Source: Chryseobacterium gleum (GTDB taxonomy: Bacteria; Bacteroidota; Bacteroidia; Flavobacteriales_D; Sanyastnellaceae). From it: a stretch of DNA of 7,572 nt. This document shows positions 1-6,969 of the stretch, one piece after another. The stretch spans positions 1 through 7,572 of the forward strand of contig CAMCUG010000067.1 of the NCBI GenBank assembly GCA_945878835.1, written 5' to 3'. The translations under genes were made by a program, and so were the position numbers. Position 1 is the first letter of the stretch, and each line of letters starts with the position of its first letter. The notes under the pieces are model-generated. The model was not told where the DNA came from. It saw only the letters and a program-made list of their open reading frames with translations, and searched no databases.

Positions 1-596
1 GCCAGATTTCCCTGATAATTCGTTTCACCATTGAATACTCTACAACCTGACGGTTTTGCATTGAAACCAAACTCATCTGTTCCAAACAAAACAGTTCCTG
101 CCGGCCAACCCTCTGAAAATAGCGATGTCAATTTTTCCGCTTCATTGTTCCCTCTCCATCCGAGAGATTGCGTTTCCTCATTGGACATCCCAATTTCTTT
201 TTCCAAAATTCTCCAATCTTCGTCTGTTGACACATGCCAACCTTCTGGGGCTATATTCTTTGCGCTTTCAACCACCGTAAAATTGTATAACAACCCGTAT
301 TGGCCATCGTTCAATGATGTGTATGCAGCTTCCACGAAGTTCTGCCAATCGCTATTCAATGCGTTAACTGAAATAAATGCAACAGAGGAACTGTCGTTAA
401 ACCGTGTTACTTTCAGATTTTCGGCCATCCACCACTGGTTGCCAATCTTCACGGTCTTGTATACGTTTCCATCTATATCGGTTATCGTGCTGGTTTCAAT
501 CACTCGTGGCGGAATAACCTCCTCTTGGCAACCGGTAAAGACCAATCCTACAACTAACGCAGTCATTAGAATGAATGAATTCAAATACGCTCTCAT
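1..596 (-). CDS. FISUMP-domain lipoprotein, 3' end cut by window edge
   Basis: Reading the minus strand from an ATG at 596 gives 198 residues that stay open to the left edge, so the C-terminus is missing. Residues 1-22 are a signal peptide ending in a lipobox (FTG before Cys23), which predicts a lipid-anchored protein. The next residues are QEE, resembling the acidic export signal that sends Bacteroidota lipoproteins to the cell surface; that is inference. From about residue 37 the protein matches the Fibrobacter succinogenes major paralogous (FISUMP) domain: VYKTVKIG then QWWMAENL (54-61), YGLLYNF (100-106), PEGWHVSTDEDW (117-128) and FGFNAKPSGCR (176-186). The biochemical role of FISUMP domains is not settled; they occur on secreted or surface proteins. 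The start overlaps the stop of the upstream T9SS protein (ATGA), so it is the last visible gene of the receptor operon. A plus-strand reading frame over the same bases is its antisense shadow. Family assignment is confident, function is not. Confidence 0.9.
   Translation of the reverse strand, partial: MRAYLNSFILMTALVVGLVFTGCQEEVIPPRVIETSTITDIDGNVYKTVKIGNQWWMAENLKVTRFNDSSSVAFISVNALNSDWQNFVEAAYTSLNDGQYGLLYNFTVVESAKNIAPEGWHVSTDEDWRILEKEIGMSNEETQSLGWRGNNEAEKLTSLFSEGWPAGTVLFGTDEFGFNAKPSGCRVFNGETNYQGNL
593..596 (-). promoter_or_regulatory. ATGA stop/start overlap (translational coupling)
   Basis: The TGA stop of the 442-aa T9SS protein (593-595) overlaps the ATG of the lipoprotein gene (594-596) as ATGA. 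The upstream bases are A/T-rich with no Shine-Dalgarno sequence. The lipoprotein is therefore probably translated by ribosomes finishing the previous gene, tying the amounts of the two proteins together. Confidence 0.75.
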
Positions 597-1921
597 AACT
601 TAATAAATAATTTATGCTTACTTAATTCTCCGTTTGAAACTTTCAATTGATACATGCCCGGATCTAGATTAGAAAGTTCCAATGGCAGAACAACATTCAA
701 ATCAGTGGTCGTAAATAATCCTGACAATTTCACAGAACCATAGGTGTTGTATACTTCGTAAGTCCAAATGTTCGCAGTACCCGAAATAATATTCATTGTC
801 ATATCTCCGCTCGTCGGATTCGGATACACATTTACATCGAAGTCGTTGCCCATTAACGAAGGACAAACCTCTTCAATGTTTCTGCCTGCGCAAGAACCTG
901 GATAGCAGCACAATTCTACAATGTTAATGTTGGCCAAAGGGTCATAATTACAGGCTAATAAATCGGTACAACCAAATACAACGGGTGTAATACAAGACCC
1001 CTCTTCCAAACAAACAAAAGAAGAGCTGTATTCTAGATAATTCGGGTCATTACAACCGCAGGAATATGGATAACTTAAATAAGGATTGTACTTTTCATTG
1101 TCACCCAACAAGGTGTCCCAAGAAACGTAATTCACTGTGGTTGGGACACCACTCACCAATTCTTCGACGGTAATATTTATGTTGAAGGCCAACTCCCCTG
1201 TGGTAGTCAATTGAGCAATAATTACTTGATTGCTATCGGCAACAGTACCTTGAACTCCAGAGCAGCTCAATTCAAAAATCGTGCTCGCAAATGAATTTTG
1301 CGGAACCAACGAGCCAAAGATGGTAGAATCTGTTCCGGATAGGAAATCTAATATTCCAGCATTATACCAATTAGTTGGAACCGAATTCAATGTGTCCATT
1401 CCGTCTGCAATCGTCAATGGAATTCCGCACGACGGGTCTTCGTTAATCAACAATCCTGAGGAAACCAAGGCACTTCCGCCATCGTTGTTCACTCCACCCA
1501 CAAATGAACCATCGGTGTCTTGATCTTTCAAAATACCATAATAATACTTTGTCCCTTGTTTGGCTGTTTGTCCTAAGGTTAACCACGTATCCAATGCCAC
1601 CGTATTTTCTAAATATCTTCCTTTTATGAAATCCTTTGCAAACGTTTGTCCGTCGAGAACATTGTTAAAAAACACTTCTGAACTCGAAATTGAGAACGGG
1701 TGATTCACATCGCCATAGATACGCTTTAAAACGGTACCCGGCTTTAAATCGAGATAAATTCTGTAAGTCGATGAACCTACAGGAACGCCTCCACCATCAA
1801 CATCTGTAGCGTCGTTCGCATCGCTCACATAATATTTCTCTACAATTACTTTTTCCAACTGCGCAGATGCAAAATGTGCAAACAATACTGAAAAAAATAG
1901 GGTTGAAATAAGTCTTTTCAT
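593..1921 (-). CDS. P3: secreted paralogue with Cys-rich repeats and T9SS sorting domain
   Basis: This 442-aa protein starts at the ATG at 1921. The frame also allows a TTG at 1930, but the ATG gives a normal signal peptide (1-20, ending ASA before Gln21). Residues 21-287 are the extracellular domain shared with P1 and P2. Its landmarks are VEKYYVSD (28-35), GSSTYRIYLDLKPG (49-62), LDTWLT (110-115), GILKDQDTDG (129-138) and IIAQLTTTGELAFNINI (234-250). Residues 288-353 carry ten cysteines and two degenerate repeats of the GCTD-x-x-ACNYDP-x-A type common in secreted marine Bacteroidota proteins. Residues 361-442 are a T9SS type A sorting domain: VYPNPTSGD, a G-x-Y at 422-424, and LFIKL at the end. 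The protein should be exported by Sec, passed through the outer membrane by T9SS, and attached to or released from the surface. It lies 12 bases after the TonB-dependent receptor. No enzyme motif is recognisable. A DxDxDG loop (133-138) could bind calcium. Confidence 0.9.
   Translation of the reverse strand: MKRLISTLFFSVLFAHFASAQLEKVIVEKYYVSDANDATDVDGGGVPVGSSTYRIYLDLKPGTVLKRIYGDVNHPFSISSSEVFFNNVLDGQTFAKDFIKGRYLENTVALDTWLTLGQTAKQGTKYYYGILKDQDTDGSFVGGVNNDGGSALVSSGLLINEDPSCGIPLTIADGMDTLNSVPTNWYNAGILDFLSGTDSTIFGSLVPQNSFASTIFELSCSGVQGTVADSNQVIIAQLTTTGELAFNINITVEELVSGVPTTVNYVSWDTLLGDNEKYNPYLSYPYSCGCNDPNYLEYSSSFVCLEEGSCITPVVFGCTDLLACNYDPLANINIVELCCYPGSCAGRNIEEVCPSLMGNDFDVNVYPNPTSGDMTMNIISGTANIWTYEVYNTYGSVKLSGLFTTTDLNVVLPLELSNLDPGMYQLKVSNGELSKHKLFIKL
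899..1057 (-). repeat. Two degenerate GCTD/ACNYDP Cys-rich repeats inside P3
   Basis: Codons for P3 residues 289-341 encode two tandem units. Unit one begins GCNDPNYLEY and ends near EEGSC. Unit two begins GCTDLLACNYDPLA and ends at CCYP. Intact copies in this family usually end in an acidic DDGSC loop. Unit two has NINIVELCC there instead, and unit one has VCLEEGSC, so both are diverged. They probably form small disulphide- or metal-stabilised spacers between the main domain and the sorting domain. Confidence 0.65.
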
Positions 1922-1933
1922 CTTAATCAATAA

Positions 1934-4900
1934 TTATAGTTTGTATGCGAAACTGACTAAGAAATTTGTTCCGTATCTGAAGTTATCAAAGTCTACATAA
2001 CCACCTGGTAAATCGTACGACCTGCGCACCGGCGAGTTCAATATATCTCGAATAGTTAAGCTTGCACTGTAGTGTTCACCGATTGACTTGCTAATCTTGA
2101 AATCCAACAAATGTCTGGGTATCTCATAAACATCCGGACGTCCTTTTACTGATCCAGCGATAACCAAACGCGGGCCTTGTACGTTGTAACTTACAGTAGC
2201 GGTTAAACCAAGTGTGTCGGACGTATAAGAAAACATGGAGTTAAATAGGTACGGCGCTTGTCCAAACATTGGACGATACAAGGTGTCAATAATGGTATAC
2301 ACCTTAATTCCGTCAATGATCTGCAAATCCTTTCGAATAAACTGAGCTTCTGATTTAACCAATGTTAGATTGGCGCGAAACTCGAAATTTCTCCCTATCT
2401 GTTTTTTACCTTCTAACTCAATACCACGGACTGTTGACTGATCAATGTTATCCCAGGTTATACCCGCACCACCGAAACCCATCTCAATGTGATTACGGAA
2501 ATCTTTGTAGAACACACTTGCCGATACATTGTCGCCGTTGGCGAAATAGACTTCCCCGCGGAAATCATAATTGGTAATGTTGACCAATTTCAAATCTGAG
2601 TTTCCGTATATCAAGGTTCGGAACTCGTTGTCGTAAATAGCCGCATCGCTTAACTCGCGAATACTTGGTCGCGCCACCGATTGACTATAATTGAATCGTA
2701 AATTACTCTGCGTTTCTGACTTAGACTTTATTTTATAGATCAAACTTCCGCTAGGCAGTATGTCCCATTGATCTATGGAAGCAGCATTCACTAGAGCAAA
2801 TCCACCTACATTCTCTCTTCGAATGTCATTTACACCATAGCCTAATTCATAAAACAAATCGGCATCTGTAAAAATGTCGGTATGCTCCATTCTCACACCG
2901 CCTGAGAAACGCAACGACTGATTAATTTCGAAATCAATCAAACCATAAACTGCCTCGACATTACTATTACCGAAACTATGATTTCTTTCAAAATCGAAAT
3001 CCATATAATAGTAATCGAGAATACCGTCCTGGATAACAAATTTATCAAGACTCAAATAGTTATCTAAATCCCCATCTAATAAGGGCTCGACAACACCTTG
3101 ATTTCCATTAAATAATCTAAACTCTTTGTTATCTATTTTTCTGTAATTCCGCTGAGTTGCAGCACCGAATTTAAGTTTTCTTACAACCCCTTCAATTTTG
3201 GACTTAATTGGCAATTCAAATCCAACTCTTCCATCAAAAATATTTTCATCTAAGTACCTATCATATCTGCGTATTCCTTCACCTGCGGTTGGTGCGAATT
3301 CATAGCCCGTTACCGTTGTATTATCTAAAAACCGGAGGAACTGAGTTGCCTTAAAATCAGGAGCCACACTGCTTCCGTCGGTATAAGATGCATTCAGGTC
3401 TAACTTCAACTTTAGAGTTGGTATGTAATGCTGCGAAGAATATTGATAAATCAACTGCTTGCGCTGCTCATAAAAAATATTTTTCGAAACAGCCGCTTCT
3501 TGATTAATTAATCCTTGAGGCATCTCCTCAAAACTAGCGACATCATTATTACCTATAATGTTGGGCATAAACATCAAAGAAACTTTGTTGTTCTTGTTCA
3601 ATTTGTAAGCCAAATTGAGCAGGGCGCTTATTGAATTTGTTTCGCGACTTACAATTGCATTATCCTGTCTTTCGAAGAGGTATCCCAATGTTTCATCGCC
3701 AACTCGTTGAGAGATTCCGTTCGGATCGAAACGAATAGCGGAGCCGTATTTAAATCCAAAAATGAAACCCAGCTCTTTTCCAAACAAGGTTTTTTGATCA
3801 CCAATACTAAAGCTTTGCGAGAAATTAATTGGAGCGCGACGGAATTTCGTATTCCAATTGTTACTGAACCCGTTGCTGTAATCGGTACCATTCGGGTTAA
3901 TGGCATTAAATGCCTGCGGTTTGTAGGTTGTGTTGTATTGGTCACGCGCATTTTGAACAGCCGAAGGATCGTTAAACTGAGCAGCAGGCAACAATCCCAA
4001 CTGCACCAATCCCATACGGAAATAAGCGTCTGACTGTGCATCGCCATCTTGCCACCCCTGAATGCCTTGTTGCGCAAAGTAATCACCTAAACCCAGCGCC
4101 ACCATTTGCTGATATCCCGAAGGATCCAAGTTCGGCGCTGATAATCCATCCGTATCTCTTATTCTTAAACCTCCATCGAATCCCAACCAGTCGGTGCTGC
4201 TTCGGTCGGAAGTAATGAAATTCTTGAACGTCGTTTGAGAATTATATCCGAATTGCGATTCAATATTTACCGACAGTTTGTCGGGATAATCTTTGGTCTC
4301 TACTGAAATGTAGGCACCTGCCCAGTCTCCGGGTAAATCGGCGCTTTGAGTTTTGGAAATGACAATGTTGTCTACCAAACTTGAAGGGAATATGTCTAAC
4401 TTAATGTTGTTGGTTAACGGGTCTAAGGTTGGGATACGAGAACCATTTAATGTGGTGCGAACGTAGCGGTCACCAATACCACGAACTGTAATTAAACCGC
4501 CGTTGGTAGAAACTCCCGAAACACGTGCAATGGCGTTTACCACACTGGCGTCTCCGGTTTTCTTCATGACTTCCGCAGAAATGAAATCTAACGTAACCGC
4601 AGAATTCATTTTCATTTTTTCCATGTAGCCGTCGTTCGCTTTAACGCGCTTGGCTACCACGTCCATTCCCTTAATGATGTTCGAAGAATTCAGCAAGGTG
4701 AATTCTTTTGCCACTGTGCCGTTTTCTTTGATTTGAATTTTTTCTTCCAAGGTTTCGTAACCCAAGATCACGAAATTTAGGGTGTAGAGCTTGCTGTCTG
4801 GAAACTTCAAGGTGAACGTTCCTTCGAAATCTGTTTGTGCAATCACTGTCTCGTTCTCTAGGGTACGAACAATGACCCCAAACATAGATTCTCCTTTCTC

Positions 4901-4987
4901 ATCGGTAACCTTTCCTCTTAATGTACCCTGCGCCACAAGGGCCTGGGATGCTAGGAAAAGAAAAAGGACTACAAAAAAGTGTTTCAT
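1934..4987 (-). CDS. TonB-dependent outer-membrane receptor with carboxypeptidase-regulatory-like domain
   Basis: This complete 1017-aa outer-membrane receptor moves a ligand into the periplasm using energy from TonB-ExbB-ExbD, which are not encoded here. Residues 1-19 are a signal peptide. Residues 21-102 form the carboxypeptidase-regulatory-like beta-sandwich (GTLRGKVTDEKGESMFGVIV at the start, QTDFEGTFTL, LGYETLEE) seen on many Bacteroidota receptors. The segment GMDVVAKR (107-114) sits where a TonB box is expected. The plug spans about 125-233, with VRGIGDRYVRTTLNG (168-182), LDIFPSSLVDNIVISKTQS (197-215) and DLPGDWAGAYISVETK (217-232). The rest is a long beta-barrel rich in alternating aromatic strands and ending NFLVSFAYKL. 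It is not clearly of SusC type, and no SusD gene lies beside it. It sits 20 bases after P2 and 12 bases before P3, so it is co-transcribed with the secreted paralogues. The substrate cannot be deduced. Receptor identity is very sure. Confidence 0.95.
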   Translation of the reverse strand: MKHFFVVLFLFLASQALVAQGTLRGKVTDEKGESMFGVIVRTLENETVIAQTDFEGTFTLKFPDSKLYTLNFVILGYETLEEKIQIKENGTVAKEFTLLNSSNIIKGMDVVAKRVKANDGYMEKMKMNSAVTLDFISAEVMKKTGDASVVNAIARVSGVSTNGGLITVRGIGDRYVRTTLNGSRIPTLDPLTNNIKLDIFPSSLVDNIVISKTQSADLPGDWAGAYISVETKDYPDKLSVNIESQFGYNSQTTFKNFITSDRSSTDWLGFDGGLRIRDTDGLSAPNLDPSGYQQMVALGLGDYFAQQGIQGWQDGDAQSDAYFRMGLVQLGLLPAAQFNDPSAVQNARDQYNTTYKPQAFNAINPNGTDYSNGFSNNWNTKFRRAPINFSQSFSIGDQKTLFGKELGFIFGFKYGSAIRFDPNGISQRVGDETLGYLFERQDNAIVSRETNSISALLNLAYKLNKNNKVSLMFMPNIIGNNDVASFEEMPQGLINQEAAVSKNIFYEQRKQLIYQYSSQHYIPTLKLKLDLNASYTDGSSVAPDFKATQFLRFLDNTTVTGYEFAPTAGEGIRRYDRYLDENIFDGRVGFELPIKSKIEGVVRKLKFGAATQRNYRKIDNKEFRLFNGNQGVVEPLLDGDLDNYLSLDKFVIQDGILDYYYMDFDFERNHSFGNSNVEAVYGLIDFEINQSLRFSGGVRMEHTDIFTDADLFYELGYGVNDIRRENVGGFALVNAASIDQWDILPSGSLIYKIKSKSETQSNLRFNYSQSVARPSIRELSDAAIYDNEFRTLIYGNSDLKLVNITNYDFRGEVYFANGDNVSASVFYKDFRNHIEMGFGGAGITWDNIDQSTVRGIELEGKKQIGRNFEFRANLTLVKSEAQFIRKDLQIIDGIKVYTIIDTLYRPMFGQAPYLFNSMFSYTSDTLGLTATVSYNVQGPRLVIAGSVKGRPDVYEIPRHLLDFKISKSIGEHYSASLTIRDILNSPVRRSYDLPGGYVDFDNFRYGTNFLVSFAYKL

Positions 4988-5007
4988 AACAACGTGCTTC
5001 TAAATGT

Positions 5008-6096
5008 TTATTTTTTCACAAACTTCACGCTGTGAATTTGTCCTTTTCTCTCCAATTGTACCGTGTAGAATCCAGAAGGTAAATTTGAAGTGTCTACCGT
5101 CTGACTAGAACTCCAAAATGTATCGTTCATTACCACGCGTCCTGTAACATCGAATATGTTCATAGTTACTTTATCTACTTGATTGTTCGATTGAACAATA
5201 GTCAATTGATTTTCGCAAGGATTTGGATAAGCCGAAAACGAAACGTTTGAAACAACACCGGTGGCTTCAACCATATCAATAATTACTGGTGGCAAAGAAG
5301 AGTAAATCAATGTAGAGTCAACAAGCTCACCAACCATTGCAGAGTCGGGGACAAAAATTTGACTTTCTCCAGCAACAGGGGTAGAAAGCTGTAAGTTTAA
5401 TCGGAAGCTGAATACGCCGTCTGTTGTGAACTGGCCCAACAATACGTGATTGCTTGGTGTAACGCCTTCCACTCCGCCCAATGCAGCAATTGCCGCATTG
5501 TTCGTGGTGAAATCATTTCCAACCGTTTGATCGAAAATATCTAACTCAGTAGTAATACCCAACACATTCGGAAGAATTGGAGCGCCTGGCATTAATCCGT
5601 CTACGCCGTCCATTCCTGTAATTGGCAAACCTGCAAGTGCATCGTTGTTCGCCAAAATGCCTTGGTTGTTTCCAATGGTTCCATCCGTATCTTCGGTTTT
5701 CAACACACCGCATAATCCGGTTGCAACGCCTCCAAAGGTGAGATAAGAATCAATTAAGGTCGTGTTTTTCTTGGTATTGTTTACGCTTGTTCCCTGGTAC
5801 ACTTTGAAACCGTAATTTGGATCGTTGTAAAAGGCCGTTGTTGTGTGCACATTCAACGTGTGCTCGGGAGTACCAAACATTTGAATAACCTTGTAACCCG
5901 GCAGCAAATTCGCATACACTCTGTAGGTGGTAGAACCCACGTGCAACGGATAAACAGCACCGTTGTCACCAGCGTCGGTTGAATCGGCCAAGTCTGAGAT
6001 ATAAAATTTTTCAACCACAATTCCTTCCAATCCTACTTGAGAAAATGCTAGAAAAGAAGTGAACACAGTGGCAATAAGTAGTAAGCTTTTTTTCAT
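5008..6096 (-). CDS. P2: secreted paralogue with T9SS sorting domain
   Basis: This 362-aa protein starts at an ATG at 6096. Residues 1-19 are a signal peptide (FLAFS before Gln20). Residues 20-268 form the domain shared with P1 and P3: GLEGIVVEKFYISD (22-35), GSTTYRVYANLLPG (54-67), the FGTPEH turn (74-79), LIDSYLTFG (114-122), GVLKTEDTDG (130-139) and HVLLGQFTTDGVFSFRLNL (217-235). A short linker leads to a T9SS type A sorting domain at 286-362, with YPNPCENQL at 290-298, LPSGFYTVQLERKG at 339-352 and a basic KFVKK end. Residues 134-231 contain no Lys or Arg, leaving an acidic or neutral face. The protein should be exported through Sec and T9SS to the surface. It lies 26 bases after P1, with a very A-rich leader and no Shine-Dalgarno, and 20 bases before the receptor gene. 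No catalytic motif is recognised, so the molecular function is unknown. Confidence 0.92.
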   Translation of the reverse strand: MKKSLLLIATVFTSFLAFSQVGLEGIVVEKFYISDLADSTDAGDNGAVYPLHVGSTTYRVYANLLPGYKVIQMFGTPEHTLNVHTTTAFYNDPNYGFKVYQGTSVNNTKKNTTLIDSYLTFGGVATGLCGVLKTEDTDGTIGNNQGILANNDALAGLPITGMDGVDGLMPGAPILPNVLGITTELDIFDQTVGNDFTTNNAAIAALGGVEGVTPSNHVLLGQFTTDGVFSFRLNLQLSTPVAGESQIFVPDSAMVGELVDSTLIYSSLPPVIIDMVEATGVVSNVSFSAYPNPCENQLTIVQSNNQVDKVTMNIFDVTGRVVMNDTFWSSSQTVDTSNLPSGFYTVQLERKGQIHSVKFVKK

Positions 6097-6122
6097 CTGA
6101 TTTATTTTTTCTTTGTTTTATT

Positions 6123-6950
6123 TTATTTTTTTTCCGAATTGAAAATCAAGTCCGGGTGTGTCCATTCACTTTCTTCACGCACTGGATTTTTCGCAACGTA
6201 TTTCTGTGAAGTGCCATTCGGCGCACCAATGAGTACATTCAACTCGAAGTTCAAATTTCCGTGCGTAGTTAATTGTCCAATGAGGACACAATTGGTAGAA
6301 AGCGAATCTGCACCCACAGAGCCCTTCCCCATGCATGCCCATGCCGCGTTGTCTATTTTCAATTTATTCGAAAGTGTAGCGGACCCCAAAACAAATGACA
6401 ACGAATCCATCTGATAAAAAGTTGGGAAAGGAATGAATTCTGCTCTTTTCATCCCGTCTTTTTTGTAGAGAGGTATGATTTTTTTCTTATTTCTGAGGTA
6501 ACCCTTCTCAAAAACAACCAAATTGTCACTGATAGTATCGTCCACTTCCTTGAGTATTCCAATTTGTCCTTGACCACAAGAACCTACCGACAGCCACGAA
6601 TCCAACAAAGCGATATTCTTTTTGTACGTGCGTTCTGGGATAATATTTGGCTGAATATTTCCTGCTTCTATATGATTATAAAAATTCTCTGAAGATTGAA
6701 TAGTAAGCGGATGTGTAGGGGCTCCGTAGGCTGCCTGAAAGCGAAATCCCGGTTTTAAATCGACATATATTCGATAGGTGACACTGCCTTTAGGTAAATC
6801 ACCACTGTATAATTTCCCCGCATTGTCGGCTTTGGTAGAAACGTAAAATTTTTCTACGATTATGCCCTCCAAGCCGTCTTGCGCAAAACCCGCAAAACCC
6901 AACAACAATCCAAAAAGAAAGAAAATTAATTTGTACACGATTTTCAACAT
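6123..6950 (-). CDS. P1: secreted paralogue lacking a sorting domain
   Basis: This 275-aa protein is the first gene of the receptor operon. I take the ATG at 6950. An in-frame GTG at 6962 falls on the last base of the likely -7 promoter box, so it is unlikely to be used. Residues 1-23 are a strongly hydrophobic signal peptide (LIFFLFGLLLGFAGFA). The mature part is almost entirely the domain shared with P2 and P3: GLEGIIVEKFYVS (26-38), GSVTYRIYVDLKPG (55-68), YGAPTH (75-80), LLDSWLSVG (115-123), GILKEVDD (131-138) and CVLIGQLTTHGNLNFELNV (221-239). It ends about where the domain ends in P2 (HPDLIFNSEKK) and has no YPNP-type sorting domain, nor room for one in the 26-base gap to P2. It should therefore reach the periplasm or outer membrane but not use T9SS by itself. 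Its middle (about 145-210) is lysine-rich, unlike P2 and P3. Function unknown. Confidence 0.88.
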   Translation of the reverse strand: MLKIVYKLIFFLFGLLLGFAGFAQDGLEGIIVEKFYVSTKADNAGKLYSGDLPKGSVTYRIYVDLKPGFRFQAAYGAPTHPLTIQSSENFYNHIEAGNIQPNIIPERTYKKNIALLDSWLSVGSCGQGQIGILKEVDDTISDNLVVFEKGYLRNKKKIIPLYKKDGMKRAEFIPFPTFYQMDSLSFVLGSATLSNKLKIDNAAWACMGKGSVGADSLSTNCVLIGQLTTHGNLNFELNVLIGAPNGTSQKYVAKNPVREESEWTHPDLIFNSEKK

Positions 6951-6961
6951 TTTGTTACCCA

Positions 6962-6969
6962 CAAAAGTA
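6962..6969 (-). promoter_or_regulatory. Bacteroidota -7 promoter box upstream of P1
   Basis: The minus strand reads TACTTTTG, an exact match to the TAnnTTTG -7 element used by the primary sigma factor of Bacteroidota. It ends 11 bases before the P1 ATG, so the transcript would begin only a few bases ahead of the start codon. No convincing TTG -33 element is visible at the usual spacing (nearest is CTG at 6986-6988). The position, at the head of a tight gene cluster, supports it as the operon promoter. Confidence 0.55.

Larger units (their letters stand above)
1..6969 (-). other. Putative operon: P1-P2-TonB receptor-P3-FISUMP lipoprotein
   Basis: Five genes on one strand have gaps of 26, 20 and 12 bases and then a 4-base overlap. 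No terminator-like hairpin or further TAnnTTTG box is evident between them. One -7 box stands ahead of the first gene. All five products carry signal peptides and are destined for the envelope or surface. The operon may continue beyond the left edge. Confidence 0.75.

Noticed and set aside
31..603. A 190-codon open frame on the plus strand
   Set aside because: The minus strand over the same bases encodes a clear lipoprotein signal peptide and FISUMP motifs. The plus-strand translation shows no family features, so it is an antisense shadow.
1922..1930. TTG start extending P3 by three residues
   Set aside because: The ATG at 1921 gives a typical signal peptide directly. The TTG would leave only 3 bases after the receptor stop.
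3649..4086. A 145-codon second frame inside the receptor gene, with an opposing plus-strand frame at 3707-4033
   Set aside because: Both lie within the continuous receptor coding frame, show no signal peptide or domain, and have no start context of their own.
6097..6122. Frameshifted remnant of a sorting domain after P1
   Set aside because: The gap is only 26 A-rich bases before the P2 ATG. There is no room for a remnant and no YPNP-like coding in it.
6951..6962. GTG start extending P1 by four residues
   Set aside because: The GTG overlaps the last base of the likely -7 box. The ATG at 6950 gives a normal signal peptide.
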